Assembly: GCA_030562195.1 (NCBI GenBank)
Contig: JAUJPP010000002.1
Coordinates: 2,046,001-2,110,000, forward strand
DNA from: Nipponacmea schrenckii
Taxonomy: Eukaryota > Mollusca > Gastropoda > Lottiidae
Reading direction: 5' to 3'
Length of the DNA stretch: 64,000 nt
The notes under the pieces were generated by a model. That model was given only the letters and a program-made list of their open reading frames with translations, did no database searches and was not told where the DNA came from. The first letter of the stretch is position 1, and each line of letters begins with the position of its first letter. Position numbers and translations under genes: made by a program. Shown in pieces: positions 13,801 through 27,651 of the stretch.

Positions 13801-15680
13801 ACCGTTATTAAAAATTAAGCATATAGTTTCAATATAACTTATTTTTGTTCTCATACCAATTTTGAACAGCTTCAGATTCAATAAACCCAAAACAATAATA
13901 TTTTATGCCATGGCCACAACAGTAATTATTGCATCAACAATAGCTTTTTTTAAATCTATATAGTCTGCTTTCAAATATGCTTTGAACAGGTGTTAGAGGA
14001 CCATATGGTGTAAAATCAATTGTGGTAAAGCTTTGAATATTATTATATATACATATTTGAAAGAAGTTGTAACACAGATGGTAGTGCAAGATATATTGTT
14101 CCATGTATAAAATCACAATTATTGGATCTCAATGACATGAGACAGGCTTAAAAACATTTTGAATTTCCAAAGCATGTTACGATGCACATTTTTTATTGCA
14201 AAATATGTTGCATTTAAACTTAAAGCATGTTACACAGCTTCATGCAGCTGTTTACCGACCGTCACATGAAGTTCAATATTTCAATTGACTTAAAGAGAGC
14301 TTAAGAAGCTATTGACATTCAACTTGAATCATGTCAATTAATGATCAATATCAGTATCAGTTCATCCAGGAAGTCTTCTCCGGTGGTATACAAATATTAT
14401 CAAAGATATAACAGTAAATAAATCTTTAGAAAACCAAACTGATCATTTTTACTGAATTTATCTTTATTTTGTTAATAACAAGTTTATCATTGATTTCATA
14501 TATCCCAGATATAGTAAAGTTCTTTAAGAGCCTTCCATTTCAATCATTCAATGCTGCAAATGATAAGTTGGAAGTCCTTAATATTGAGCAAGAAGTTATT
14601 GATGATAGAGTTGAACACCGAACATAAATGCCAATCCAGTAGGAAAAATTCCTATTATCCTATCCAAAATCTTTGCAAGTTAACAAAAAATTATTTTCAT
14701 TAATTCTGAAAAATGAAATTCTGACAAAAATGTATGAGAAGATTAGAAAAATATTGAGCAAGAGTCAATATTATCATTATTTAATAAGTCGCAACTTCCA
14801 GGTCTTTAAATTACATTCAGCTTGGATCAATTGGTAATTTTGGTCAGACCAGATCACATGACAAATTGAATGAAAACGACTTTGCTGACCCTATGGTCAT
14901 CAATTACCTCGTCCAATAACTAGCATGTACTAGATATTGACAGTTTGAGCAATAATTTCTCCCCTACTTAACCAGTTATGTAGAACATCATCTTAAATCA
15001 ATGCTTCAACTTTAATTGAAACTCTTCTACTTTAGAGATAGAAAAACATACATCTGCAAATTTATCTTTTGAAAACATCCTAGACCTGGATTTCAAAGGT
15101 CTGTCTGCTTATTTATCTCGAGTTTTTAGCTAAATCCTTTTTATTTGCACATATGAAAAATTACATTCAAGGGCATTAACCATTACCATTTACTCATGAC
15201 TTTGTTTGGTGTTGCAATGCAGTCTTTTAATTTGTGCACTGAATTTGTCCCTTCATTTCTGTTAAGTTTTCTCTTCCATCTATGAATTTTTCTTTTCCAT
15301 TTCTGTGAATCAGAAATCTTCTTGCCACTAGATTTTATCACATCATATCATGCTTCTGGTTGGTTTTAATATGTCCATATTAAATCGATACACCAAGGAC
15401 GACTGCAGCAATATTCTAGATATGCAATAAAGTTTTATGACAGATGTAGAGTCAGAAGGTGATCTATTTGTTGTGAGTCAAAGAATGACTCACCGGAGAG
15501 ATGAATTGGCAAGAAATAAACTGGGTATGATATTAAGCGAAAGTGAGTTGTTGTTTCTATTAAGTTCTAACATATGATAAATGATATTTAACAAATAGTC
15601 TCTTTGATTAAAATGACACTCACTTTTACATTTCTATTTACTTTCTGGACCTTACCAGTTACTCGGACACTTCATAACTC

Positions 15681-15835
15681 TTCTAGTTTGTGACAGGTTA
15701 TTTTCTGATTGCTACAGATTGCTGATTGGATTTATGTCCAGTGCTGAAACAGTCTCAGAAGCACTGACAGATACTTTAACACTTCTTCTATGTCTGTGAC
15801 AGGCTATTTTATGACTGCTAATTTGATTTATGTTG
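15681..15835. repeat. tandem duplication, 106-bp period, partial second unit
   Basis: CTTCTAGTTTGTGACAGG is followed 106 bp later by CTTCTATGTCTGTGACAGG. Both lead into TATTTTMTGAYTGCT and GATTTATG. TGACAGG occurs at 15,691 and 15,797. The second unit lacks about 10 internal bases. Confidence 0.7.
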
Positions 15836-18111
15836 ATGGTGGTTGATATCCCATGCTGCATATTTGAGCCCAGGGATTGAGAGCTGGGCCAAGGTAACAA
15901 GATCCAAGCAAATAATATGGTGTCTGTTGCAAGAAATTCATTTGAAAATTTTAGTAAGGGAAGTTGAGACTTGTGTCGATTTTCCTCCTTAGATTAGAAA
16001 TTTCCAGCACTTCTGGGTAAATAATTATGAACATACGAAACTACCTCAAGCAATAAATTTAATAAAGATACTTTTTCAATGATTGCTCAGGTAAATTTCA
16101 AAAAGTGTGATAGGTTTCACAGTGCAAATATTGAGATCACACAACATAAATACGTCAACATATAGGTGTTTAAAAACATAGGTATAAACCTGAGGTAACA
16201 ACAGTATATCTTAAAGAAAAATATGTACATATTGCAAATTAACACATCTTAAACTATCTTAAAGTGTTAATTTTCTTATCTTTAACTTGTGTGATATCAT
16301 TTTAAACATGTTTTCATCAAAATGAACCTGATAACATGATGAAGTGTTGAATTTCAACCCTTGATAAAAAGTGTTATAATTATTTAGCATTATGATCACA
16401 TATGCATTATTTTCAAATTTTGAAACAATTTTTTATCAAAACTAACTGACACAAATTAAGAACAAAATAGCTATTGTCTGATCATTTTCAATTTTATGTA
16501 AATTTTTTCAACAAAATGCACTGGATACTGTTAAATTTCAAATCTCGTGAAAGCTAGAAAATCCCATAATACATATTTTTTATCTAAAATACAACGCAAG
16601 TGCTTCCAACAAAATTTTATGGTAAATTTGTAAGTGTTGTATTTCAAATTGAATTTATAGCCATGTGCACCATGTGACTTTAATTTAAACGTTTATTGCA
16701 TCAGTTTTCATGAAAATTTATTTGATAAATATTTTAAAAGCTAGATATAAACTCATGGGGGCCAATTTTGATATTTTAATTTTTTAATTTTTTAACATAA
16801 TATCACATAAATTTAAATTTTTAAAAAAATTTTCTTGTCACAGCCATACAGTCTCATTCCTGAAATTTATTTTTACTGTTAATGTGTTTAATATGCAGAC
16901 ATTCAAATTCAAAAGGAAATTTAAATGTTTTTATAAACTTGCCTTTTATCTATGAACAGTTATATGTCTGTGGTTTTAATTAGATGAATAAACTTGGTAA
17001 ATTTGCGGTTTAAAGAAAAAGCACCAGTTTTTGTAACGTGAATATGATAAATAGGCAGAATAAAAAGAAATATGTAAAAATAATAAACAGATGTCAGTAT
17101 TTTACACGAATACTATAAATCATAAAACATACTAGGTAATTTAATGTGATATATGTTGCTAGATGGGTATACTTAAAATGATTGGGGTGTATTTATGAAT
17201 TTGTCTTAATAGCATTCAAAATGTAACTATTTTATTGGTATTTGGTCAAATGGGATTTGAAATTTGGAAATTTTTTTGTGAAGATACATGCTATTTTTTC
17301 AGATTGTTTGAATTTATTGAATACTATTATGACCTTTTGAAAGCTTTTCTACTTCCAGAAGTTTAAATTAACCTGATCTACTCGATTTCAAAAGCATCAA
17401 AAATTTCAGCAAGGATGAGCATTGAGTTCCATACATCATCCATTTGAAGCCACATTGCTACAGATAAGAAATCTAATATTGAATCACCATGAAGATGGGC
17501 TTTGAACTGTGTATCCTTGATGTTCTGAGAAAAAATACTGCATACATGTGCCTTAAAAACAAATGCTAGTCACATGCATGGTGTTGTTGTACATCAAATG
17601 AATTTGTTATCCGTATCTACTGTTTATTTGCAAGTTTAATTTTGCCAATGATATATGCCCTGTATGAGATATATCTAATTCATAAGAAGATAAATAGTTA
17701 TCTGTACCCCTGACAGAGTGCTATCATTAAAGTGTGTATATACAGTACTTGATTTGAATAAAGATATTATAAAAACTAGAAACATATATCATAGCCTCTT
17801 CAACTCAATGACCTTTTTTAATATCTACAGTCTACACACTTAAATACATTTTTATCACTGTTTTGTAAAGGTAATTTATATTGGTAGAGTTTAAAGGGTT
17901 CCAACCCAAATGTTGTATAAGCCATTATTTAATTTGAATCCAAGGGAACACCTAACCACGGCAACCACTTCCTTATGAATGTGACAATCCTTTGAGTCAA
18001 GTCTAAAAGTGACTGGAACTTATCGAAAATAGGTCTTGAGTTAAACAAAGTGTGCAGTATTTGATTGGTAGTTGAATTAAAATATGCATTCAATGTCTAT
18101 GAATATGGTTT

Positions 18112-18418
18112 CCTTAAAGGGATAATAGGTCTTCGCATGAACATAAAATTTTTGTTCACAAGAAAGGTCAATATGAGTATATATTCATCAGGGAACTTAC
18201 CTCAGAATCTTGAAAACTTGCAAAACTAAGTCATTTTTTAAAAAAACTTACACAATTTATTAAGCGTTTTTCAATAAACAAATGCATCTTTATGGTTAAT
18301 TACTTAGTTTTTTGGATATTTATTTGTTTTTTTAGGTTATTTATGGTAGCAGGTATATTTGCTGATAAATCAAGCTCTTACTGACCAAATTTAAAATGTT
18401 CCTATTATCCCTTCAAAG
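18112..18418. mobile_element. MITE-like element, about 305 bp, with AAGGGATAATAGG ends
   Basis: The left end reads CCTTAAAGGGATAATAGG (18,112-18,129) and the right end CCTATTATCCCTTCAAAG (18,401-18,418), inverted repeats of about 17 bp with few mismatches. The AT-rich interior has no ORF. The size and ends fit a non-autonomous DNA transposon remnant. No clear target duplication was seen, and the superfamily cannot be named from this one copy. Confidence 0.6.
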
Positions 18419-19460
18419 AATCAAGGACACTCAAAAGTAACAAACAAAACCCACCATCCTTCAGAATCAGGAGCAAATTTCAAACAAAATTTTAATCCAT
18501 ATACATATCCCCTTAGGATATGTATCAATTAGGATTAATCAAATTATAAGGAAATCAAAATGAGATCTAAACATCGTCATATATCTTTATAAGTATTTAT
18601 CTATCATAAAGACGTTATCAAACCAAACGACAAAGAACCATTAAAGATTATATCACCATGGTTATAGATAAGTCATTGGAAATGAAGTCATTATCTACTA
18701 ATTAATAATATCTCATTAATATATTAATCTTAGCTCATTACATAATCCTAGGTAAGATGACAAATTGAAGTCAACATTTTAATTGAAGTTAAAGAATTAG
18801 TAATTAAAAATAATGATTAATGGTGAAGAATATGACATTGCAGCTGCAGGATGTTGTCTTTAGGGTTAGGAAAGCCAAATTTACTCAAAGCTATCCTAAG
18901 CACAATTTTAGCAAATAAATCAATTATTGACTTTCAGAAGGTTCCTGTTATTGGTTCCCACAGAAAAAACTTTTTCCCACCAAACTTGAGTGACTAAAAC
19001 TAAAATGCTGGCGTAAAAATGTGCCACTTTTTTGTCTATCAAATATGGTACCATACACTTCAGTGTCAAGTCATTTTTTTAGCCCCATTCTTGAATTCTA
19101 GCACAAACCAGCTGAATTTTGGGAGACGGTAAAACACCAAATGGGAAACACTCAATTATATAGCTTGTATCAATTTGTGAAGTAGCAGATATATGTGTTA
19201 ACAGTACTGAGGAATTTGTAGACCACACCATAAGATTGAAAGCAAGCTGACCTAATAATTTGATAATTTTTTCAAGATTTATCAAATATTACTGATAATG
19301 CACATGTGTTTTATTTTAGCAACAAATACTTTCTAGAAGTTTGAAACTTTAGAAATGTAGGATAAAGTGTTAAGATTTTTTCCTGTTTTTCTAAATTTTG
19401 GGAAACCTGCAATTCAGCTCCTTTTTTTGGCATCTTGTGAGGGAGAAAACAAATCTGTAC

Positions 19461-19566
19461 TGAAAGTATATTATGGTCATAGAAAGTATGTTATGGTCAC
19501 AGAAAGTATGTTATGGTCACAGAAAGTATATTATGGTCATTATATGGTCATAGAAAGCATATTATG
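19461..19566. repeat. 20-bp tandem repeat, about 5 units
   Basis: Units of 20 bp, AGAAAGTATRTTATGGTCAY, lie at 19,461, 19,481, 19,501 and 19,521, followed by a 10-bp partial unit and a fifth copy from 19,551. Two adjacent units are identical, so the array is probably young and may vary in length between individuals. Confidence 0.93.
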
Positions 19567-21881
19567 AAATTGACTCTTTATAGTTACATAATATAATCTT
19601 GAATTTTTTTCCCAAACTTAGCAAATTAATATGTAGGCCAATACACTTGCGACTTTGTATCTTGCATTTTTCAAAAGTGTTTCCCCAATTGTGAAGAGGG
19701 CCAATTAAATCTGTGAATGTTATCTATAAAATTTAAAGCTGTTTAGAAGAGGTAATGATAAAGTTTTATAATATGTTTATACAGCCTACAAGATAAAAAC
19801 CTCTTTACCTATCATTGTTTAATTTAGGTGATAATGTCTCTCCATAAAATAAGAGTCTACAATTACCACCATGGTTTGTGTATCTATTGTAAATTTATTA
19901 TATAGCAAACATAAAAATGGCTAACTCCCCCATATCTGGCTATAAATTGTAAGATATTTGTCATCCACAGGAACATACACGAAACAACAAAACGATTAAG
20001 ATATGAGTACATGTAGTTCAGAGCTGACTAAGTCTTTGTTAATTGTTTGGGATGTGAGAATAGCTCAAGACTTGCAAATTATCAGTAAAATAATGTTTAT
20101 ATTAGTTATTCTTTATCAAATCACAAGATGTGACTAAAACACAAAAGTTACTGGATAGACAGAAAATTTTTTGATTCATGGGGTTATCCAGTCCTGTTTA
20201 GCAAATGCCAATCTCCTTAAATTTAGATTAATAGATTTATCTATTAGTTTTATGAAAAGTGCAAAATAAGGTCCTAGGAATTAGGTCCTACTAAGCATTC
20301 TACAACTATGGAGATTCCATCCTCATCTCCTGTAACATTGGTCAACTTTACCATTATAAGAGTCTTGGAATGCATCAGGAATATTTTTGTTAGAATTTCA
20401 GAATATTTCAGATCTGATATTTAATAGACTTGAAATATTTTTGAAGTGTATCAAAATGCAGTATGCAAATTAGATATATTTATTTTCATTCAAATCTGAA
20501 TTTCAAGTATGTCTATTTGAAAATGAATGAGATGACAGATGTTTCTCTCATGCAGTTCTTCTGCTCTCATCTATTCCAAGAATGAAGGCCATTGGTCTAA
20601 ATTTCTGAAATTCCCTTCAAATATGAATCAGCAATTATGTGGTGCCAATATTTGGCCTACATGTAGTCCTAGTATTAAAATTAATCAAAGGGTCTAAAGA
20701 AGGAATTAAACCATTCCTTCCAGCTGAATTGTCTACAAGTACAATATAACTTGAAGGTATTTGAGAATGCCTACAAAAAAGTATATGGGCAAATCAAAAA
20801 CAGATATGCATAGTTCAACCACAGCTAGGAACTCAATGCTTTCATGCTGTTAAAATTCTAAAACATATTTCTATGGTACATATTATGTGAATATACTATG
20901 TTACACAATATAATATGTAATTAGCAGACAAAACCAGCACCATATTAGTTTACATCTCAAATACACATTATGGATATCATATTTTTTGATATACCAGAGG
21001 CAATAATTTAGCACTTTAGCCCACTTAAAGTTAGTGGTCTGGTTTACTTCATTTCTCCCCAGTCTACTTTGTTGTTTGAAATGTGCTGCAGTGCATGAGA
21101 AAATGAGTGTATTATAATGTTTAATTTGAATAACAGAAGGCCAAGACCAGGTCTCTTACTATTTATTTAAATGATAAACAAAACAGGGTGTTCATTTCAA
21201 CACAAAAACTGTGAAAAACCATTAATCATGGCAACATTTCATCACTTGTAGACTTGAACTATATCTAGTAAATTATCTCCATTCTAATACTTATCATAAT
21301 ACCTTCTACTGAAATATTAGAAGTTTGGAGCAGAGAGGAATATTTGCCCCTTACACTTCTCCATTCATCATAATCCGGCATAGCAGATGTGACAAACATG
21401 TGTGCAGCTTTGCATGAGATTTTCTCTGATTGAACTGTTGACAGAATTTGGTTATATGCAGGCATTGTAGTGCTAATGATTCCAACTTCTCTATCTTTTG
21501 CAGTACATTGTGTTGCCTTTTTTTTTAAAGAGAATTCATGAACACCTGGTTGGTAATGAATATGTTCTGCACACGAAAGTAGTCAAAACTAAGTGATTAT
21601 TAATTGGAATCAATAATAGCCTTACCAGTAATTAGGTGGGGTGATTTCATTAACATGACTTAAAAACTTGAATACATACCTGAAATATAAGAAAAAAACA
21701 TTAGATATCAATGATACACCCTTTAGATAATATACATTGCCAACAATGTGAGCCCTATCAAAGGAATCCTTAGTTGACCAACCCCATTGCACAGTGGCTT
21801 CAGGTGGTCTGAATGAAGTTATACCTGCTACCAAACTCATGTGCTTTTCCAGTATCTAAATTTTCATGGGGAAAAAATACT

Positions 21882-21960
21882 CAATTTTTTTTAACTGTAT
21901 ATAGTGTTGGGCCTGTTTTAGGGTAAAAACCTGCGCATTGTACACAGAATTATACAGTAC
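21882..21960. mobile_element. short inverted-repeat (MITE-like) element, copy 2
   Basis: This is the second copy of the element at 1.5 kb, in the same orientation. Inverted ends are TGTATATAGTG (21,896-21,906) and TGCGCATTGTACA (21,932-21,944), around the shared core GTTTTAGGGTAAAAACC. It lacks a 15-bp segment just inside the left end. Homology extends a few bases outside both ends (AATTTTTTTTAA on the left, AGAATTATA on the right), so the true ends may lie further out than the visible hairpin. Confidence 0.7.
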
Positions 21961-22544
21961 TGTATAAAAGGACTTTGTTCTCATAGGTTTAAATAAAGCT
22001 TGCATGATCAGTATACCTAGTAAGTATGATTAACTACATGTCAGTATGCCATCAAATCCCTTTCATGTTTTCCGCTGCAAGTTTTTTACTGTGTTAATTA
22101 GAGGAATTTCCAGCTAATTTGAGAGAACAATACATCAAATATATATTTTAGGACATGTTATATTGCAAAATGACGTGTTCAGAATACAGTAATTCAGTAT
22201 TTCACATAACTACTCATTGCCAAATCTTTCATCTTCTCTCCAGAACTTTTTTACTGTTTTGATGTTTTATATGTTATTTATTTATTACTTGCTTTGTTTT
22301 TGCTCTTGTTTCATGTTTTTGTTTTCATTTTACGATCATTACAAATCAGTCAAATTGTGTGAAAATTTATGTTTTACAATTATGCTACTTTTTATTGACT
22401 TAAATTTGTTTGTGATGTGCAAATATAATGCAAGGAATGATGCTATAAGAAAGTAATATATTGTAAGAGTTTAACTAATTCCTGGCATAAATATACAACT
22501 GTCATTGTTGTGATATCAAGACTTAGTATAGTCATTAATTATGA

Positions 22545-22815
22545 ATTTTAATATACCACAGTATTTTGCTGAAGCAATAAACAACTGGTCCAATATCAAT
22601 TATACATTCTAATATATTGCAGTATTTAGCTGCAGATATATATTTGTAAATTCTTATATGTCACAGTATTTACAGTTATACCATAAACAACTGGTCCAAT
22701 ATCAATTATACATCCAAATATCTTGCAGTATTTAGCTGCCAATATCAATTTATAAATTCTTATATATCACAGTATTTACAGTTATACCATAAACAACTGG
22801 TCCAATATTGATTAG
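22545..22815. repeat. 106-bp tandem repeat, about 2.5 units
   Basis: ATAAACAACTGGTCCAATAT recurs at 22,577, 22,683 and 22,789, a constant 106-bp period. Within each unit are CAGTATTTAGCTGC and CAGTATTTACAGTTATACC. Copies are about 85-95 percent alike by eye. No frame stays open through the units, so it is non-coding. Confidence 0.9.
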
Positions 22816-24599
22816 AGCTGGGGCTACATATCTTATCTTTAACCATTCAATTATATCTTACTGCATTATTTATGAGTTGATTACAAAAACCACTTTTATT
22901 TAGAAATTTTATGATAACCTCGCTGACTGCTGGCCTTTTGTATCAGAACTCATATATCTCTATTCTTCTGCTTGGACTAATGAAATGTGGTCAGCATTAA
23001 TCAAGTTTTGGTACAGATAGCCAAACATTCCAATTTATATTCCCGTAATAAAATTGGTAGCCTTAGTTATGACTGTAAGATCACTAGGATACGAAAGTCT
23101 CGTATAAATCTCATGGTATTTCTCAATGTCTTATCGAACACCAAGTCCACAAATAAGTACCGACCTAAAAGTGATGAGACAAGAGGAAATGTATATGTGT
23201 TAAAAGCTTTAGTATTCTATATCAGGGTTTTCAATAACTGGTTGCGTGCAAAACGTGTCAGACACAATGCTGTAGCACAGTGGTTTCCTTTGACTACCAT
23301 TTCAGAATTAAAGTAACAGACACAATTTAGAAATTACTACAAACTTACTTGTACATGTACATTGCAATCAGAAGCAATAAGAGTACTGATCAGAGCTATA
23401 TCTTACAATAAAATTTAAAAAAAAATTTATTAAAGCTTCTCTAAAGCATGTGATCACGTATTAAATTCAAGAAAATTGAACAAGAAAAATTTCTTTCGTC
23501 ACAACAAAGTTTTTCGTGTCACTTGTATTAAATTCCTCCCCCTACAATTACATTTTTCACTATAGTATAATATGCTGGCAGCAATGATCAAACATTGAAA
23601 TTCAATTTAAGTGGGCTGTCACCTTTAAGGAAAGAGAAAACAAAGAAGTATTAACATCAAACTTTTAAAAGATCTAAGAATAGCTTGTGTAAGATCGATA
23701 ACAATATGTGGAACAGAACAATGGAGGGATCAGGCTTCTCTTAAACTTTAAGATGATTAAAAATCGACCCGTACGGTCTTTATGCTACTGTATTGGCCCT
23801 GCAGTCATTTATACCTACCAATCAACAACAACAACCACACTCTAACCCCACCAATTTACTTAATAACTTAGCTGAACCTAATTCATTCATTCAAATTGCT
23901 TCCATTATCTATGCCCGACGGCTATTTCCTAATGTCTATACTTATTGCTTTCATGTTTTTAAAATTCTAAAATTATCCTTGATACGCGTATTGTATTATC
24001 TAAGGGTTAACAAGGCATGATTTTAAAAAATTAGCCCTTTATGTGATCAAAAGAATTATAATTTGGTCTTCAAAGAAAATATGCAGTAAACATGTGTCAA
24101 CTACATAATGAACAGTTTAAAAACAGTACAATTTCATGTGTGGTTTGGTAGCTCTGATTTAACTATGATATGATATCTCCCTAGCTACTGTACTAACCAG
24201 TAGCTGCCTTGACGTCTGCTGCAAATAGCAAAATGAACAAACAGATGCATAATCTATTTTCATAGAAATTTTATGCGTAAGAGTTAAAGAGCTGATTTTT
24301 AATATAAGGCCAGTGGCATAGATGCAATTTTTAGTCATAGAAAATTAACTTCACACCCAGTGCTTTCGATGATTGACATCTACCTTTATCAATTATATGC
24401 AGGTATTTGTATTTGTTATGCTGCCATTAATTAGAGTATCATTAAAATCTAGTCATCCACACCACAGGTTTCTGACATTAGGGTCAAGATAAAAGCTGTC
24501 AAGGGTGAAATTCATCCTAATTATACAGACCAGGCCATTTACACCTACAGGTGGTACAGAGGATAGACAAGAGTAAGGGGCGGAGATGTTATTACCCCC

Positions 24600-24615
24600 C
24601 TAGTGTTAACACTAG
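24600..24615. promoter_or_regulatory. perfect 16-bp palindrome CTAGTGTTAACACTAG
   Basis: A perfect palindrome with a central GTTAAC, followed by three more TGTTC/GTTCAC words up to 24,645. The flanks are richer in G and C than the surrounding intron. It could be a dimeric factor site; no factor can be assigned from the sequence. Confidence 0.3.
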
Positions 24616-26189
24616 TGTTCATTTCGCAGTGTTCACTTCACAGTTGACCATTTAACACTCTATAAATGACGTAAGAGTCTATAGTTAAGATTAACTAGCG
24701 ACCAGGTTGATATAGTGGAGATTTCAGCAGGAATTATTGTTATTAGTAGACTCAAACACCTGGTGCTTTTTAATAACTATCTACATGCCTTAACCCCCCT
24801 TCCATGATATAATCCCTTGTCTATAGAGCTAGGTAAAAATAAATCGGTAGCATGTGTTTCAATAGTGCACTTAACTCTATTTAATTAATGTAGAATCTTT
24901 GTATTACTTGCGCTAACTTTACACAAGCACCTTGACATTCAATTTCAGAAATTATGTCTTATCAAAAATGGAAGCCAAGTTGACAAATCCAGTTGCAAAT
25001 TGGCATCAGGTGTTAATATTTTTATTCAGCAAAGATGTTTCAAGATAACTCTTAGGTAAGGCTCAATCTTGCTATCAGTTTATAAGCTATATTTTATGGA
25101 CAGCTTACATTTTAACCATAAACAATTGCATTTTCACTAAGCTTAATAGTCTCTTATCTTTGTTTACCATGTCAATCAAAATATGATAAGTCTCTTTCTA
25201 AATATCAAAACATTTAAAACATCAAAGCAATTTTACTTAAAGTTTTCTTTGAAAAACACTCAGACATGCACATGTAAGTTTTCATAAGAAAGTGTTCAAA
25301 ATCTAGTTCAAAAACTCTTGATTTCTCTTAACATAACTGGAATTATTTATGTTTTAATAAAACCACAGAAAAATTCTAAATAATAACGTTCACTTATGAA
25401 CACATTAAGAGGTTGCCCAAAGCTACTAACATCTTACTTTCATAGACTCGGTACCTTTACAATAGAAAATCACATTGGGCGGAGAGTTAAATATAATAAA
25501 GCATATTGGTTGAAGAGTAAACTACTTTAGGAAATGCAAACTATTGGTCAGCTGAAGACTTCAGGAACTTTGTGTCTGCTTCCAACACTTCAGTCATCTT
25601 GAACCCACTTCTTTCATAAATAAAAGTTTGTTTAATAAAGTAAGCTTGTTACTTGAAGATCAAGGTGGTAAACAGAAGATAGATCCTTTCTTTAGAAGGT
25701 AATAAAGGTCAAAAGTAAATTTCAAGATGGTGGTAGAAGGAAAGAGGAAAAACGTAGGACATTTTTGTAAACATTGAGAATCTAATGAAACTATATTAAC
25801 ATATGGACATCACTCATTGACTCTTCTATCATATCCTTACCTATAAAATAACCATGCTTCACTTACATTTATCATAAATATTTTTACTTTTTCCCCTTTT
25901 ATTTCCAATTAAAATTTTTATTTTATGAGTACATAATATTCACATATGGTGTTGATCAAGAAAAAAGGCCTGTTACTTTCTCATAAAAGAATTAAATAAG
26001 GTAGAGGTTTCAGTCCAACATTAAAAAATCTTTATGGCTTTGCCATTGACCATAAATACACTATTGATTTTTTGCACATGTTTTTGTCATAATATTTGCT
26101 TAGGTTATTGTAAAACGCAGGGTCTGAGATAAAAGACTTCTGTGTTGTTTTTATTAGAATCAACTTTTATCTAAGTTCAAGCTGTGGCC

Positions 26190-26480
26190 ATAGAAGTCAA
26201 TATGGCCAATTGACCATTTACATCTATATAATTGTAATTTTATTAAAGTTTAATCCCTCCAATATTGTTCCAGATTGCATATTATCTTTTATCTGTAGTT
26301 CATTATCCAGATCGGCATAGACCAGGTTTGGTGTAATTTACAGATATTGATTTTTTAATCCATCTAATATTGGTCAATTTACCACGTTATCTTTTCAACA
26401 TGTTTCAAAGAACCTGACCTGTGTATTTGTGATTAGAAAATATTGACTTCTTTATCCCTGTATTGTTGGTCAGTTGGACC
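26190..26480. repeat. degenerate tandem repeat, about 96-105 bp units
   Basis: Related blocks built on AATATTGKTC are preceded by TTWAATCCMTC or TTTATCCCTG (26,261, 26,366 and about 26,461). Each also has an ATATTGAYTT segment before the next block. The offsets are 105 and 96 bp. Divergence is high, so the repeat structure is probable, not certain. Confidence 0.45.
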
Positions 26481-27440
26481 TGATCAATTTCAATATGCTA
26501 CAATTCCTTATCCTTTATTAACTCTTTTATTTGAAATTTTAACCTTTCAAATTATCAATCTATTTACAGCATTCTGCTTCACTGCTTTGACAAGATGGTG
26601 CTAATTGTAAATAAGGAATTCCATTGTGCAAGTCATGTACAATTAAAAATCTATAAGGATCATGTAAGTAATATGCTTTTGATTAATTTCAATTTTTACT
26701 TCACATCATTTATTCATTTGATACCATATACCGTAATGCGTAAAGCTTTCACAGATCTCTATGTATCTGTAATAAAAAATAAGACAGATATTTTTTTTAT
26801 GGAATCATATTGAAACCATAACTATTGTTCCAATTAATGCTGTGTTCTAAGATTGTCTGGTCTGGACTGCTGTATCTAATCAATAGAGGTACAATATGGT
26901 AGAAATCTAATGAAATTACTAGAAATCTAGTTGATTTGATTGAACTATACTGACAGCAGAAGTCAACCTTGTCTGACACCAGTGACACATGTGCATACAG
27001 ATTGGATTATAAGCAACTTATTGACCCCCTGGTGTTAGTAGTGTTTGGTTGGGTTTGTTGTTGATAAGATTAGGGTAGATGTGATCTATATGATTAGATC
27101 ATTATCAGTCTGAGTTATATTATTATACCCTCAAATCTTGGCTTAGCTCTTTTACTGATCATAGATTACCCTGCTCTACTTACTAGTTTGGGTGAAGTAT
27201 TTTCTAATAATCACTAAAAAAATAATAATCATAGAAGTGAATTATTATCGAAATGAAAATTTCAATACAAAATGCTAACTACATGTTCCTATGTGATTTT
27301 ACTTAACCAAGTGCTGAATAATCAGACAAAATTACAATCTTTGATTTGAATTTTGCGATCTATTTTAGTAGAAAAAAATTACAAGCATTTTAGAAGTATA
27401 TATGTATTATTAAGCAAAGTAAATACATACTATATATAGC

Positions 27441-27651
27441 TCATGCTATTTAACGCATAGAGATCAACATATATACGAATAAGTGTATTGAAATCTATAT
27501 TTTTATAAAACTTGAACTTAAATGAAAGTGCACAGATTATATCATTTTCATGCTATGTAACGCATAGAGATCAACATATATACGAATAAGTGTATTGAAA
27601 TCTATATTTTTTATAAAACTTGCACTTAAATGCACATTATATCATTTTCAC
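27441..27651. repeat. 107-bp tandem duplication, two nearly identical units
   Basis: TCATGCTATKTAACGCATAG begins units at 27,441 and 27,548. About 75 following bases are almost identical (ending TCTATATTTT). The second unit lost about 10 bases near its end (AAATGAAAGTGCACAG against AAATGCAC). High identity indicates a recent duplication. Confidence 0.93.

Noticed and set aside
22987..23316. 109-codon plus-strand ORF
   Set aside because: It starts with GTG and not ATG, and has no domain or splice context. The basic, Asn-rich content is what this base composition gives by chance.
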